Positions 20,756 to 32,362 are shown, counted from the stretch's first letter. The stretch: 64,000 nucleotides of DNA from Undaria pinnatifida (GCA_012845835.1 JABAKD010000023.1:21298203-21362202), one strand, 5' to 3'. Numbers and translations: made by a program. Notes: generated from the sequence alone by a model not told the origin.

Positions 20756-21600
20756 GGCAGAACGCGCTGATCAAGGAGAAGTGCAATGCTCGCACGCCTC
20801 TCGTGGACGTCGCCACGTGCTTCACGGGCCTCGTCGACAACCAGCGTGACTCCGCAATGCTTCGTGACGCAATTCAGCACCCGCTACCTGTTCTAATGGC
20901 CATTCCGGCGCCGACTGCTGTGTTCAAGGGCGTGATGGAAGCCTCGGAGTTCTCGATCGCCCCGTCACCGCGGCGATTCATGGAGCAAGAGATGGGTAAG
21001 GCTATTCTGTACTGCCAGCTGGGCGGGGAGATCGCTGGCCCGGAACGCGCGGAGGCGTTGAAACGCACTTTCAAGTACATCGCCGAGAAGCTTTGCGACG
21101 TCGTCTTCGTCTTCCAGGTTTGCGAGTCACGCGGCTCTCACACCTACACGTACCTCGTGTCGCTCTTCTCCGACGGTAGCCACTTGTTTCAGTGCCGTAC
21201 ACTCCAGGTCCTAAGGCTGTGCTGCCGCCATTTCTGGGCGGCCATGATTCACTCCCGACGCTTTCGATTCCACGTCGGGCTCCTACACAAGCGCTGGCTG
21301 GCGGAGAAAGCGAGGGGCACACCAGAGGGTGATTGGCCATCTGCTGCTACGCTTAAATGGATAGCGGCCGATCGCCACGGAGGAGCAGCCGCAGGAACGG
21401 ACGGCTTCCATAGGACAGCAGCTTCCATTGTCGGCGGGGGGTGGAAGGCTTTCGTGGGGAGCAGCCAGACGGTCCAGACGGTTCTGCTAGACTTGCGGGA
21501 GAAGGGCCCAGCCGAACAGGATGAGCAAGTGTTGTACGCCGATGTTTCCAAGACACTAGCGATGACATGCAATATTCTGTCTCGACAGTTTCTCGCCTGA
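20756..21600 (+). CDS. MULE transposase C-terminal exon with SWIM-like finger
   Basis: It follows a TTACAG acceptor and restores QNALIKEKCNARTPLVD, the helix that follows the TT-R motif at the end of the previous exon, as in FAR1-like proteins. Near 21195-21300 it encodes FQCRTLQVLRLCCRHFWAAM and then LLHKRW, matching the C-x-C...C-x-H plus RW layout of a SWIM finger with shortened spacing. Stop codon TGA at 21598-21600. Confidence 0.78.
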
Positions 21601-23299
21601 AGCCGCCAAAGCTCTGGTAAACAACTTTTACGCCTCCGGCCGTACCCAAGCACAGGCGCAGACGGGGGGTAGGCGGGGTAGGAGGGTTGATAGCCTTCGT
21701 CGGGAACCCAAGCACTGTTTGCCGGCCCCCTAGAGCAGGTAGCTCAAGAAAACGTGGTGCGGCGGAATGAAGGCGCACCAGGGCGGGTAGCAAAATAACC
21801 GCCACTTCTGGGTCTTGAATATATGGGTGGTTGTTGTTGTAACTAAATATAACTTCAACCGGCGGGATGAACGTCCTGACGGAGTGCTTTTCGTCTTTCT
21901 TTTTTGTGGTGTTCGTTGGCGCCTTAATAAAGCCGTTACGTTAGTCACTGAGTATTCGGTTGTTTGGGTACAACGGTGTTAGTGACGATGTTGTAGCCGG
22001 GTTCGTTACAAAGGTGAAACGCAGACGAATGCAATGAAAAAAACAAGCTGTATTTCAATGCCAAAAATGGGTCAAAATATACCCAACTTGGGCAATATTT
22101 TGGAAAGTTTTGAGATTTGTTTGAGTTGTTTCTTGAGAATGATCAAAACAATGTATGAAAACGTCCTAGTGCAGTACCCTGCCTGCTCACTACCCATGGA
22201 CTCGCCCCCCAGTACACCCCCACCTCGCCGACGGGGCCTTGAATTGCCTTTGACGTTTTGCTGAATTTCTGAAAATGAATACAAACACAACACATACACA
22301 TATATATATAGATGGATAGATATATTCCAACGCCTTTTCGCCACCTTCTTTCCCCTGTGAAAGGGGCGAAATACGGCCATTTTCGGGCCGACTGTTCGTT
22401 TTGGCGGGCATGCGGCGGCATGGTTCAAGCACAGGCTGTAAAATGCAGTTTATTTCACACAACGCCGAAACATTCAACAATAACGTCGAAAAACGTTGAG
22501 AAACAGAGTGGACAGCGTAAAGGACCCGTACAAATTTGAATTTAGGTATCCTCACTTGTGAGACAGACGAAGTTATCACGTAATACTCTGCAATGAAAAT
22601 AGTTCGTTATTATGCTGTTGCAGTTCTTGAGCAGTTCTGCTGTTTTCAATCTCCAGTGCACGCGAATAAGGGGGGGTGTAAGGACCATCCCCGGGTTTCC
22701 ATAATAGAATAACGGTTGGCATCTCCAAAACGAAGAGCACAATTGAGAGCATATCCAACATAGCAAAACAGATACGGAAGCGTATCTGACCGAAACATGC
22801 CTCAATAAACACCTATGCACTGTCCAAAACAAAAAGACAGCAGGAAGACATGAACATGTAGGCATACTGTGTGAAGGCCTATGTAGCACAAACGCACCCA
22901 TGCACACGCCTCCGCCATATATTCAAATTCATGTAATAATCAAGGCCGACCGCGCAGGGCGGACTTTCACCGTCCAACGATGACGCCTCAACGACCCAAC
23001 ATGCCTACTACCAATCCCCAATATTTCAGACCCACCTGCGCCTACGCCGTCTCTCTCTACGCATTCACCAGTTACGAAGCCATTATTCTCGCACCACAGC
23101 CAGATAGGGTTGTTTTCCTTCGTCCTTGCATCCTCACACTTGAGCCACACCCTGACATCGAAAGGGCGCCTGTTATTCGTGGATAATTCAAGTACGTCCA
23201 AAACAGAATACCTCCCAGCGTAAACTGGCGTGAGGGCATCAAAAGGACAATGGTTATCCCGCAGCCATTCAATAACACCGATGTCCCGGGGTCTTGCGT
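21601..23299. other. Unassigned sequence, possible MULE 3' flank
   Basis: No recognised gene. Around 22040-22100 and 22330-22390 are AT-rich phrases with AAAATGGG/CCAAAAATGG. No inverted partner of the region upstream of 17220 was spotted, so MULE ends remain unknown. Confidence 0.45.
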
Positions 23300-23866
23300 G
23301 CGTGTTCTCGCTAAAGACAATGCTCCAGGTGCAGCTCCAGGTGCAGGTGCAGCTCCAGGCGCAGTTGCAGCTCCAGGCGCAGGTGCAGCTCCACGCGCAG
23401 GTGCAGCTCCAGGTGCAGCGCCTGCAAGGAGAGGCGCTCCGATCCCGCCGGCTTGAACTCCGGCAACAACATCACGCCAACAAGCACAAAACGAAAGGAA
23501 CAAATTCGAACCACTGCTGTCACCTATGATATCATACGCACATGTTGGGATGGACGGAATATGTATCGCAGTAACGCGCCCCACATCTCGGCAGTGGTGC
23601 AGGTACAGGCATGGGGTCGTGAGGTTACAGTCGACACGGTAGGGGCAACGGCAGCCCGTCATTTTCAAGTGCCCTCTAGTTCACCTGCTGTGCTGGGCCG
23701 GCGCTCATTGGAGGGGTTGCTGCCGCGCAAGTGCAGGTGCAGTTGCAGGTGAAGTTCCTGCAGGGAGGGAGAGGAGCTCCGATCCCGCCGGCCTGAACTC
23801 CTGCAACAACACCATGCCATCAAGCACCAAGCACTAAACGAAAGCAAAACGTTTGAACTGCTGTCA
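23300..23866 (-). repeat. Repeat Q, copy 2 (inverted)
   Basis: Reverse complement of 16189-16640, but with a shorter minisatellite of GGTGCAGCTCCA units at about 23328-23425. It continues directly into P without hairpin element B. Confidence 0.87.
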
Positions 23867-23877
23867 TATATGATACC
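23861..23877. other. Empty site for hairpin element B
   Basis: CTGTCATATATGATACC is intact here; in the paralogue the same sequence is split by the 3.3 kb element, with CTGTCATA on one side and TATATGATACC on the other. The shared overlap is TA. Confidence 0.88.
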
Positions 23878-24865
23878 ATACGTAAATGTTGGGATGGACG
23901 GGATATGTACGTTCAGCAGTAACGGGTAACGCGCCCCACATGTTGACAGTGGTGAAGGCGTACAGGCATGGACGGGATATGCACAGTTGCCACGCGCCCC
24001 ACATCTTTACAGCGGTGGTACCGGGAGCGGTAGCGGCACAAAACGAAAGAGAAAGCGTTTGAACAACTGTGTCACATACGAACAGCGAGAGAACGGGTAT
24101 GATACAGCAGTCCACCATCTGTGACGCCCGATCTACTACTGTCTGTGTATAATACTGCTGTATGATACCTTGTACTTGGTATGATATACTTGGTACGATA
24201 CACCGCAGTGAAGCAGCATACTTTATTGCTATACGTTCGCAGTTCAGAATGAGACGTACATACAGAAAACAGAGAGAAGAGGGAGAAGCAAAGAGAGAAC
24301 CAGAGAGAGTGCGCCACGCGAGACTAAGAAAAGAGGATTAAGACAAGACACGAACCGCAGAGGAAGAGAGAAACACAGCAACAACACATCTTTCTTGCAC
24401 CTCACTACACAGCTGCGTGTTGCTGCCGTTGGGTGTTTGGGCGATTTCGGTGTGTGTGCTCGCTGCTGCGGTGCGTATCATACCGTACCTGTGGGGTGGC
24501 CCGGCGTTGATGTGCTGCTGCTCTCCTTTCCGCTTCTTCTTGCGCTGCTGCTGCTGCTGCTATCTTCCGAGCCTCTGTTCGGCTGATGGCAGTCTTCTTC
24601 TGCGTGGCCGGATATGTGCTTGAGATCGGTCTGTCCTCTGGTGGTGGTCGTGGCTGGCGTGATGGTGTGTCTTCGTTGTCTTTGTGGTTTCTGCGAGAAG
24701 AAGTTTGAATTTCCATCCAATTTTCTAGACAAAGCATGACACGGCTCCCGAGAACCAAAGAGGGGACAGGTTAGGATGTCATCCCGGGGTGTCCACGGTC
24801 TGGATGTGTGGGTTGTGGTTCTCTTTCATAACCCATGGGGTAACATTAGGCGCTCCCAGAATTTT
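23866..24865 (-). repeat. Repeat P, copy 2 (inverted)
   Basis: Reverse complement of 11935-12926. Together with 23300-23866 it forms the complete PQ repeat, giving an inverted pair about 7-12 kb apart. Confidence 0.9.
24405..24737 (-). CDS. Conserved hydrophilic ORF of repeat P, copy 2
   Basis: ATG-initiated, 110 codons, the counterpart of 12050-12385 with a one-codon deletion and scattered replacements (for example HAHRTRP to HTHRNRP). Same stop. Function unknown. Confidence 0.42.
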   Translation of the reverse strand: MLCLENWMEIQTSSRRNHKDNEDTPSRQPRPPPEDRPISSTYPATQKKTAISRTEARKIAAAAAAQEEAERRAAAHQRRATPQVRYDTHRSSEHTHRNRPNTQRQQHAAV

Positions 24866-25557
24866 GTGGGAGTTTAAATAACCGCCGGAGGCGGTAAAAA
24901 TGTGTAAAAAGGGGGGGGACGAAACAAAAGAACGAACAAAGACAGAGGAGCACGAGACTAGAGCAAAGCACAGCAAAGCGAGCCTTGCTTACGCGATTGG
25001 CGACAGCCGTGATGGAAAAACGAGATGCACGAGGTCAGAACTCAAAATGTAATTGGAATGCATACATCCTGCGGGATGTGTGGGTGCTTGGCGGGCGCTC
25101 ACGACGAAGGGAAGCTGCGGTACTTGGATGCTTTTTTTTGGAGGGCGCCCAGTTTTAAACCAATATAATGAGGAGAAGGTACGTACTAGGTATCATGTAC
25201 GGGTACCAATGGTAATTTAGAGGGGGCGTAGGCAGGCAGGCACATGCCCTCCTGCCGCGGAGGCGGAAACGTATGTAGCAAGAAAGGTCCAACAAGGCTG
25301 TCTCCACTTTTCCTAAAGCCGTCGTAGCATTGAACCTGCTTCTTTGGCTTCCTCTGTTGGGACGAAGCCAGTATGAAAATCGCAATGCCTGGGGTAAGAG
25401 GGTGTTGTTTATACTTCACTATTGTGGTTGAACTGGACTACTTGTCGTAGTTGCAAACGCAAGGCTGTTCGCGGTACGAAACAAACGCGAACGCGTGCCA
25501 TCATATGTAGGACCGACCCGTGGTGGCGGTGTGGTTGTTCTGTTTGCAGAAGCGCGC
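24866..25557. other. Unassigned sequence
   Basis: A small hairpin ACCGCC-GGAGGCGGT lies near 24879-24893 and a G run near 24911-24919. No gene recognised. Confidence 0.5.
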
Positions 25558-26135
25558 GGTGCCGTGCTGTGCGGTGCTGTGCGGTGCGGTGCGGTGCGGT
25601 GCGGTGCGGTGCGGTGCGGTGCCGTGCGGTGCGGTGCGGTGCGGTGCGGTGCGGTGCGGTGCGGTGCGGTGCGGTGCGGTGCGGTGCGGTGCGGTGCGGT
25701 GCGGTGCGGTGCGGTGCGGTGCGGTGCGGTGCGGTGCGGTGCGGTGCGGTGCGGTGCGGTGCGGTGCGGTGCGGTGCGGTGCGGTGCGGTGCGGTGCGGT
25801 GCGGTGCGGTGCGGTGCGGTGCGGTGCGGTGCGGTGCGGTGCGGTGCGGTTCGGTGCGGTGCGGTGCGGTGCGGTGCGGTTCGGTGCCGTGCGGTGCGGT
25901 GCGGTGCGGTGCGGTGCGGTGCGGTGCGGTGCGGTGCGGTGCGGTGCGGTGCGGTGCGGTGCGGTGCGGTGCGGTGCGGTGCGGTGCGGTGCGGTGCAGT
26001 GCGGTGCGGTGCGGTGCGGTGCGGTGCGGTGCGGTGCGGTGCGGTGCGGTGCGGTGCGGTGCGGTGCGGTGCGGTGCGGTGCGGTGCGGTGCGGTGCGGT
26101 GCGGTACGGTGAGGTGCGGTGCCGTGCGGTGAGGT
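25558..26135. repeat. (TGCGG)n satellite, ~575 bp
   Basis: Near-perfect 5-bp repeat with rare variants (CCGTG, TTCGG, AGTGC). Because 5 and 3 are coprime and the unit contains no stop on either strand, long Ala/Val/Arg/Cys and His/Arg/Thr/Pro frames appear in several frames of both strands; these are not genes. Confidence 0.98.
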
Positions 26136-28439
26136 GCGATGATGCAGCTACAGTGCGGTTCGGTGGTACCGCGCTGCACCTCGTTGCAACTGGAAGCTGC
26201 CGCACGCCCGCACCGTAAGAGCGACGCGCACCCTTATTATAACCGCTGACAAATACAAGCAAACCTTCAGCAAATACAACTTGAAGTCAGATGCGTGCAC
26301 AGCAGATACCCACCATCCATGCATCGTACAAGGACAACGGTACGTATGTAATTTGGCGTGCCTTCCAACTTGTGAGCTGGCTTTGTTTGTGCTGCAGGCT
26401 AAGTCTCCATCCACCCCCCCGCCCAACTTGACGCTCCCGCCAGATGATAAACCTTGACGCTGCGGAGGCACACCCGAAATTCCAGGCATTGGGTACGCGT
26501 GTAGGCGTCGTGAAAGGAGTCGAAATGGCCTCGAATCAAGAAGACCTCCCGATCCTGCCCGAGTAACGAACACACTCCGTTGTAAGCGTGGCGCCAGAAG
26601 GTGGGCTACATTGGTACACATCACAGCAGACGGCTGCAAGCTGTTATAAACGACTTCCTTGCAAAACTTCTCTGACGTCATGTCGGAGGGTCATGTCGGA
26701 GGGTCATGTCGGAGGTGCCCAATTCGTGATGTCGTTTGTGTGGCCGACCTTGTTCTTCTAACCTGCTGTAGCTGCTGCTGCTGTTGCTGCTGTTTGGTGT
26801 TTACGTGCAGTTTGAATACAGCGCATACGCTCGTATTCGCGTACCGCTCCGGTTGCTTCCTTCTGTTTATTTGGTGTTCCGCTTGATAGGAGTCTCACCG
26901 TATGTGACCACAACACTGTAATAGGAACGTGCGGTAATAATAGTTTTGACTTGGAATAGACTAATCATCACCGGGGACGGCGTGGTTCTGTGTAGTAGTG
27001 TTAAGGGGACCCCCGGCGACAAGAGGAGAGGTACGCGAGGCCTGAATTTCAAGGGAATGCGCCAAAGTCCACGGGCAACTTTCACGGGGTTGATATCGAG
27101 GAGATCTGGCACCAATATGTATACGGGCGCTTGAGGCGCGACATCAGTTGATCTCGCGGCCGCGGACGCGTTAGGTCGGCTTCGATGGGCCACTCTTAGG
27201 GAAAAACTTTGCACCTCCTCCGTCTTGGTAGCCTCGTGCTCTTGCTTAGTGCGGTTGCAGTTGATTTATTCGTGTCAGTGTCGATTGCACCTCGTTCAAC
27301 CTGCTCTCTTCTCCTGTTTTTTCGTTGCGTGCTCCGTCTTTCCCTTCTCGTTGCTGCTGTGTTTTGTTGTTTACTGCTGTCGCTTCCTTCCATGCGTCGT
27401 ACTGCTGTACCTTATTTTCTTTTTGTCGCAGGGCGGGGACCTTGAAGATGGAGAACCCGCCACTAGCGTGTGTGCGATTACTGGCTAGCGTGTCTAGTGT
27501 GATCCCTGTGCGCGTTTGAACTGTTTTTACATAGTGATAGGAGGTGTTGATGGTGCATTTTGCGTACCATTTATTAATAGTTGCAGAACAACACAACCCT
27601 TCGTGGGTTTGGTGCTGCTCCAGTTTGAGCCCTTTGACTTACCCCCCCCTTGTACATCGTCGTACACCCTCTCGGCTGGGAGATGGATGGTGGATGGTGC
27701 CTGGTGGCTCTGCTCAGAAACTTCGAGAGTCAGTCCTTTGAATTTTGTATTTTGGCATAGTACACGTTAAGAAGTACGCATGACTGCGAATACCGATGCC
27801 AGATATATATTAGTTGCTGTTGAATCACACCCATAAACAGGGCGGTTCATTGACGGCAACCTCTAGGCGTACATTTGGCTCGTGTGTTCACCTGACGAAA
27901 GAGACCGCATCGTTCGTTCGCGTGCCTGCATTATTTAAATGTTCCTATTTATGTCCCCCTTTACCTTCCCTCCCCTTCTATATTTACTAGCCCACCTCCT
28001 ACTCGGCTGCTCGTGTGAAAAAAATAGACGCAATCAGTTACATCGCAGGTCATCACGAGACCAAAAAAAGTGGGCGGCCAAGAAAACAAAAAATAAAACA
28101 CAAGAAAGAGGAAGCTATTATTATTAGTAGTATCGTACATTTTATACTTTGTTGTACCGTGCATTGCCGTATATTATGCCTGGTATATCACCGTATATTA
28201 TGCCTGGTGTTAAAGCCATTAAATAAGAGCGTCTCCGTAAAGAAGAGCAAACACGTTCCGTAAATATTTAACCTTGTGATAGAAAAACGACTTGGGCCAA
28301 AAAAAGACAAATCTGCACATACTACGTACGGTGTACCAAGTACAAAAAAAAGACTTGACAAAAAAAGACAAATTTGTATACTATATCTGGTATGAAAAAT
28401 GAAAGAAACAGTGGCAAAAAAAAAAGGAACGAGGGTCGC
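26136..28439. other. Unassigned region
   Basis: A three-unit 14-bp tandem repeat (GTCATGTCGGAGGG) is at about 26679-26716, and CTG runs are near 26770-26795. A 177-codon open frame on the minus strand (26148-26681) lacks any recognisable domain. CT-rich sequence at 27290-27430 may be intronic. I cannot support a gene. Confidence 0.45.
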
Positions 28440-28815
28440 CGGGGCTCGAACCAGTGATGTTGGTGCTTACTGGGCCCAAGTTAAGGTGGTGGTCCCACAA
28501 TTTGGGGAGTACTCCCCAGATGTGGGGATGCAGCAGGACGCGAGCTGTCGAAGGGACTTACACCTGGTGCTTTGCCGTGATCCCTGAACTGTCCCTCGAG
28601 GGACTCCAGTGCTTCTCGAGCCGTCAGGGTGCTTTGTGCCCTCTGGGCAACCCCCGGCTCCTCACAGAACCCAGCATGAGCCCCAAACATATAGGGAAAA
28701 GACTGCGGCATACTGAAAACAAGTTTAATTCTTTGTCGTTCTTTGTCGATTCTTCGTCGTGAATGCGCAATCTGACTTCGATTGGTTATTCTTTGTCGGA
28801 GTCTGTCCCACTCTC
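28440..28815 (+). repeat. Dispersed repeat left of the hAT insertion, with a tRNA-like B box
   Basis: The part from about 28690 matches 11770-11890. Minus-strand sequence near 28442-28462 reads GGTTCGAGCCCCGGCGACC followed by a T run, like the 3' half of a tRNA gene, but the matching 5' half is missing, so this is a tRNA-derived fragment at best. Confidence 0.6.
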
Positions 28816-28844
28816 GAAATTTTCAGGGCTTTTCACGGGTCATG

Positions 28845-29085
28845 ACCCGACCCGCGGGTCGGGTCAAGGGGGTTTCAAAATCTCGCGGGTCGGGTCGGGT
28901 CGGGTCATCACGTTTTAAAATCTCACGGTTCGGGTCGGGTCGGGTCAAGAGGTTTTCAAAATCTCGCGGGTCGGGTCGGGTCGGGTCAAAAGGCTTCAAA
29001 ATCTCGCGGGTCGGGTCGGGTCGGGTCAAGAGGTTTTCAAAATCTCGCGGGTCGGGTCGGGTCATGACCCGCGAGATACGGGTCA
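28845..29085. repeat. Left subterminal array of the hAT element
   Basis: About five units of roughly 40-46 bp, each with a (CGGGT)3-4 block followed by a variable linker and AAAATCTCGC. Confidence 0.9.
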
Positions 29086-29407
29086 CTTCGCGGGTCAAGC
29101 CATAATGACTCGTGAGTTGTTTTGGGCTGACCCGCGGGTCCAACCCGCGGATCTAGCCGGCGGATCCGCCTTTTTCAAACTTACAGGTGAGAGCCACGTT
29201 GAGGCCGTGTAGGCGCCCCGCGGGTCAGGCCCGCGGGTCCGCCAATAAAATACAAACATTTCGGCTTCCTGCCTCCCTCGTGCCGATGCTCCGATCATAT
29301 GTCATCACAGCGTGCAGAACAATCACCAGGCAGTACCCCTAGCTACTCGTAACAAGGCATACAGCAGTGTGACGCGAATCCCGTACCTACTGAAGCCGTA
29401 ACAACAG

Positions 29408-30015
29408 CAGTAATATTACGGTCATACCAGTACGAAAAGTGACCAAACGTAAAAAAAAGGCAAGGAAGGGCAGTCGTCGTCGAAGCAGCAGCAGCAGCAG
29501 CAGCAGCACTGGCAGCAGCAAGTACCAGCAGCAGACCCCGGATTCTCGCGGATCGCAGCCCCTGCTGACAGACCCATCGCCCCAGTTGTGGGCTTGCTGC
29601 CGGAGGCGGCTCAGCTAGGCTGCTTGCCGGGGCTGGAGACTGCACAGATAGAAGATAGATGCAGCAGTGTAGTAGTAGTAGTAGAAGTAGTAGTAGCTAG
29701 CTCGAGAATTATCATACCAGAGTACGATATAAATGTGACCAAACGTAAAAAAGCAAGAAGAGCAGCCGTTGTCGAAGCAGCAGCGGCAGCAAGCAGCAGC
29801 AGCAACAGCAGCAGCAAGCAGCAGCAGCAGCAGCAAGCAGCAGCAGCAGCAGCAGCACAGCAGCAGCAGCACCCTGGCAGCAGCAAGCACCAGCAGCAGC
29901 AGACAACACATCCTCGCGGATCGCACCCCCTGCTGACAGATCCACCGCCCCAGTTGTGGGCTTGCTGCCGGAGGCGGCTCAGCTAGGCTGCTTGCCGGGG
30001 CCGGAGATTGCACTT
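29408..30015. repeat. Duplicated CAG-rich block inside the hAT element
   Basis: Two diverged copies (about 29408-29645 and 29715-30015) each hold GACCAAACGTAAAAAA, CAG runs of different length, CTCGCGGATCGCA and TTGTGGGCTTGCTGCCGGAG. Polyglutamine/serine frames here are by-products. Confidence 0.88.
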
Positions 30016-30334
30016 GTATATTATAACTAGCTCGCTCGTCGGGTCGCTCGTCGGGTCGACCGGGTGGTCTAACGGTACGGGCATGTCCATGCATGTGGGT
30101 TGCGGTTTCTTTCCTATTCCTCGCGCGCACACCACATGACATAATCATCAGCTGCAAACAATGCCGGTAAAAAACGCAGAGAACACGACATACTGGGAAA
30201 AATACGAGGGACCAAGGACCAACCAACCGACCGAGGTATACATACATGCTTTGACCCGTGACTTTTTGACTTTGACCCGTGAGAAATGTCACGGGTCAAG
30301 TTCACGTGACCCGCCAGACGACCCGAATCTCGCG

Positions 30335-30572
30335 GGTCACCCGGATTGTCGCGGGTCGGGTCGGGTCGGGTCAGGACGACTTCAAAATCTCGCGGGTCGG
30401 GTCGGGTCGGGTCAAGACATCTCGAAAATCTCGCGGGTCGGGTCGGGTCGGGTCAAGACGCCTCGAAACTCTCGCGGGTCGGGTCGGGTCGGGTCAAGAC
30501 GTCTCGAAAATCTCGCGGGTCGGGTCGGGTCAGCTGACCCGACCCGACCCGACCCGACCCGCGAGATTTGAC
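30335..30572. repeat. Right subterminal array of the hAT element
   Basis: About five units with (CGGGT)3-4, AAGACNNCTCGAAA and TCTCGC. The last unit is followed by AGCTGACCCGACCCGAC in inverted orientation, so the end can fold back on itself. Confidence 0.9.
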
Positions 30573-30769
30573 CTGACCCGTGAAAAGCCCTGGAAATTTT
30601 TCGCCCAGCCCGCCAGATGTAAGGGGAGTTCGTATGAAACAGAGGCCGGGGGGGGGCATGGGGAAATTTGATATTTATCCGCAGGCTTGTGTGTTGGATT
30701 GGCTGCTATTAATAGCTACTCGTAGTCTAGGCCTGTATATTATTATATACCGTGCACTACTCTGGTATA

Positions 30770-31338
30770 TGTAGTGGTACTCCGAGTGGGGGATGCGTGG
30801 TTGGTCGGTGTTGGGAAGCGTGCTCCTCATGGGTTCCGGTGCCCTTGTTTGGTCTCTCCTCATGGCTCGCTGCATAGACTCAAAGCTCATACATTATTTC
30901 CTCTACATTGAACTCTAAAAGACAGACAAAACAGGCCCTTGGCACATGGTAGCGCAGGACAAAGCAGGTAGAGCAGGTAGAGCAGGTAGAGCAGGTAGTG
31001 AGAGCACGGGGGTGAGGTGAAGCTCACAGAGTTCGCGTCACCCCAGCATTGCTGCTGTGCTCTCTTCCGGACCTTTTCGTATGGAACGTACAAGGAACGT
31101 TCTCCTAAATGTTCTATATTCCCATGAGCGCCTAGCGCGCTTACTTCTATCAATTTTGTCCAGAGGAGGGGCGTTCCATTTCCGAGCACGATCTTGTGGC
31201 ACAGACTAGCTAGATTCTACGGGTTATCCGCTTCACTCAGAATATTCCGTTTAAGAGAACCTTCTCATGGCCAATATACCATGACTCTGCGGACTATCCT
31301 ACCGAATCTATTGCCAGATATACTGAAACTCTATTATA
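30770..31338 (+). repeat. Left LTR of the short element
   Basis: 569 bp, TGTAGTGGTACTCCGAG at the start. Contains a 9-bp tandem repeat (AGAGCAGGT) around 30964-30998. Confidence 0.88.
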
Positions 31339-31793
31339 TTAGCCCACCCTGAATAGTCGTAGATGCAGATCACCTGCCCATCAAAGGATGTCAACAAAAC
31401 ATCCAAAATTGGAAAGGGGATCGAAGATGCGGCTATTCGAAACAAACGAAAATTAGGCTATAGGTTCCCCCACACCTTGCGATAATGAGGCTTAAACGCC
31501 TCATTGCATGCACAGCGTGCAAGCGAAGTTCAGGCTAATAAGGACCAAGCGAAGCTACCATGGTTTCGGGGGTTGATACTATAAAGAAGCCTAGAGAGGG
31601 GGGGGTCGTGAACAAACTACGGACCCGGAAATACTAGCATATGATGTCGTGAAACTCTGAAAATGTGGCCTACTATAGAGCCATTCCTGTGGGAAACTAA
31701 GCCACGAAAAATCGGGGAAAACATACGCGAAAGCACTTGGGTGTCGAATCGACTATCGGTTTGGGTGGGCTCACTCCTGCCGACGACGCCAAT

Positions 31794-32362
31794 TGTAGTG
31801 GTACACCGAGTGGGGGATGCGTGGTTGGTCGGTGTTGGGAAGCGTGCTCCTCATGGGTTCCGGTGCCCTTGTTTGGTCTCTCCTCATGGCTCGCTGGATA
31901 GACTCAAAGCTCATTCATTATTTCCTCTACATTGAACTCTAAAAGACAGACAAAACAGGCCCTTGGCACATGGTAGCGCAGGGCAAAGCAGGTAGAGCAG
32001 GTACAGCAGGTACAGCAGGTAGTGAGAGCACGGGGGTGGGGTGAAGCTCAAATAGTTCGCGTCACCCCAGCATTGCTGCTGTGCTCTCCTCCGGACCTTT
32101 TCGTATGGAACGTACAAGGAACGTTCTCCTAGATGTTCTATATTCCCATGAGCGCCTAGCGCGCTTACTTCTATCATTTTTGTCCAGAGGAGGAGCGTTC
32201 CATTTCCGAGAACGATCTTGTGGCACAGACTAGCTAGATTCTACGGGTTATCCGCTTCACTCAGAATATTCCGTTTAAGAGAACCTTCTCATGGCCAATA
32301 TACCATGACTCTGCGGAATATCCTACCGAATCTATTGCCAGATATACTGACACTCTATTACA
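31794..32362 (+). repeat. Right LTR of the short element
   Basis: 569 bp copy of the left LTR ending CTCTATTACA, the intact form of the end. Confidence 0.88.

Larger units (their letters stand above)
17220..21600 (+). pseudogene. MULE/FAR1-type transposase gene, multi-exon, frameshifted
   Basis: Likely exons: 17220-~17485 (FAR1-like N-terminal domain), ~17653-17716 (RNGCGTSRIGCPFE, end of the DNA-binding domain), ~18166-18308 (LEHNHAIDREA), ~18508-18641, ~19040-19200 (DEGGRLSHFFW), 19327-~19671 (catalytic core), 19880-20080 and 20756-21600. Several junctions are good: CTGCAG|, CCCACAG|, TTACAG| acceptors and GAG|GTGCGT, CAG|GTACGT, AAG|GTGTGT donors. Family knowledge: MULE transposases cut and paste DNA with a DDE core followed by a SWIM zinc finger. 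The penultimate exon needs a one-base shift near 19978 (KADQ to YMGV), so this copy is probably inactive. No MULE terminal repeats were found. Confidence 0.8.
28824..30592. mobile_element. Non-autonomous hAT element with ACCCG subterminal arrays
   Basis: Terminal inverted repeats CAGGGCTTTTCACGGGTCA face each other at 28824 and 30592, and the flanks are an identical 8-bp duplication, GAAATTTT, at 28816-28823 and 30593-30600. A paralogous uninterrupted target is at 11892-11911. CAGGG ends and 8-bp duplications are hAT hallmarks. The body holds two ACCCG-rich arrays and a duplicated CAG-rich block; no transposase is encoded, so it would depend on a partner. Confidence 0.93.
30770..32362 (+). 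mobile_element. Short LTR retroelement (two 569-bp LTRs, 455-bp interior)
   Basis: Direct repeats 30770-31338 and 31794-32362 are the same length and differ at a modest number of positions. Both begin TGTAGTGGTAC and end CTCTATTA(C/T)A, so the ends are TG...CA. TATA precedes the left LTR (30766-30769) and follows the right one (32363-32366). The interior has no gag or pol, so this resembles a TRIM-like non-autonomous element. Fragments of the same family are at 975-1791 (inverted) and 42214-42450. Priming sites were not convincingly identified. Confidence 0.88.

Noticed and set aside
25422..26262. Several 200-250 codon open frames over the (TGCGG)n block on both strands
   Set aside because: They follow from a 5-bp repeat without stop codons; all frames give short-period peptides.
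26148..26681. 177-codon minus-strand frame as a gene
   Set aside because: No motif, no paralogue in the window and no clear splice or start context.
28440..28465. tRNA gene on the minus strand (B box plus T run)
   Set aside because: No A box at proper distance and no acceptor or D stem could be formed.
29588..29986. Polyglutamine/serine protein frame
   Set aside because: It is generated by CAG runs in the duplicated interior of the hAT element.
28845..30572. Regular repeats with spacer-like linkers resembling a CRISPR array
   Set aside because: The linkers are near identical, not unique, and the arrays are inside a hAT element in eukaryotic DNA without cas genes.
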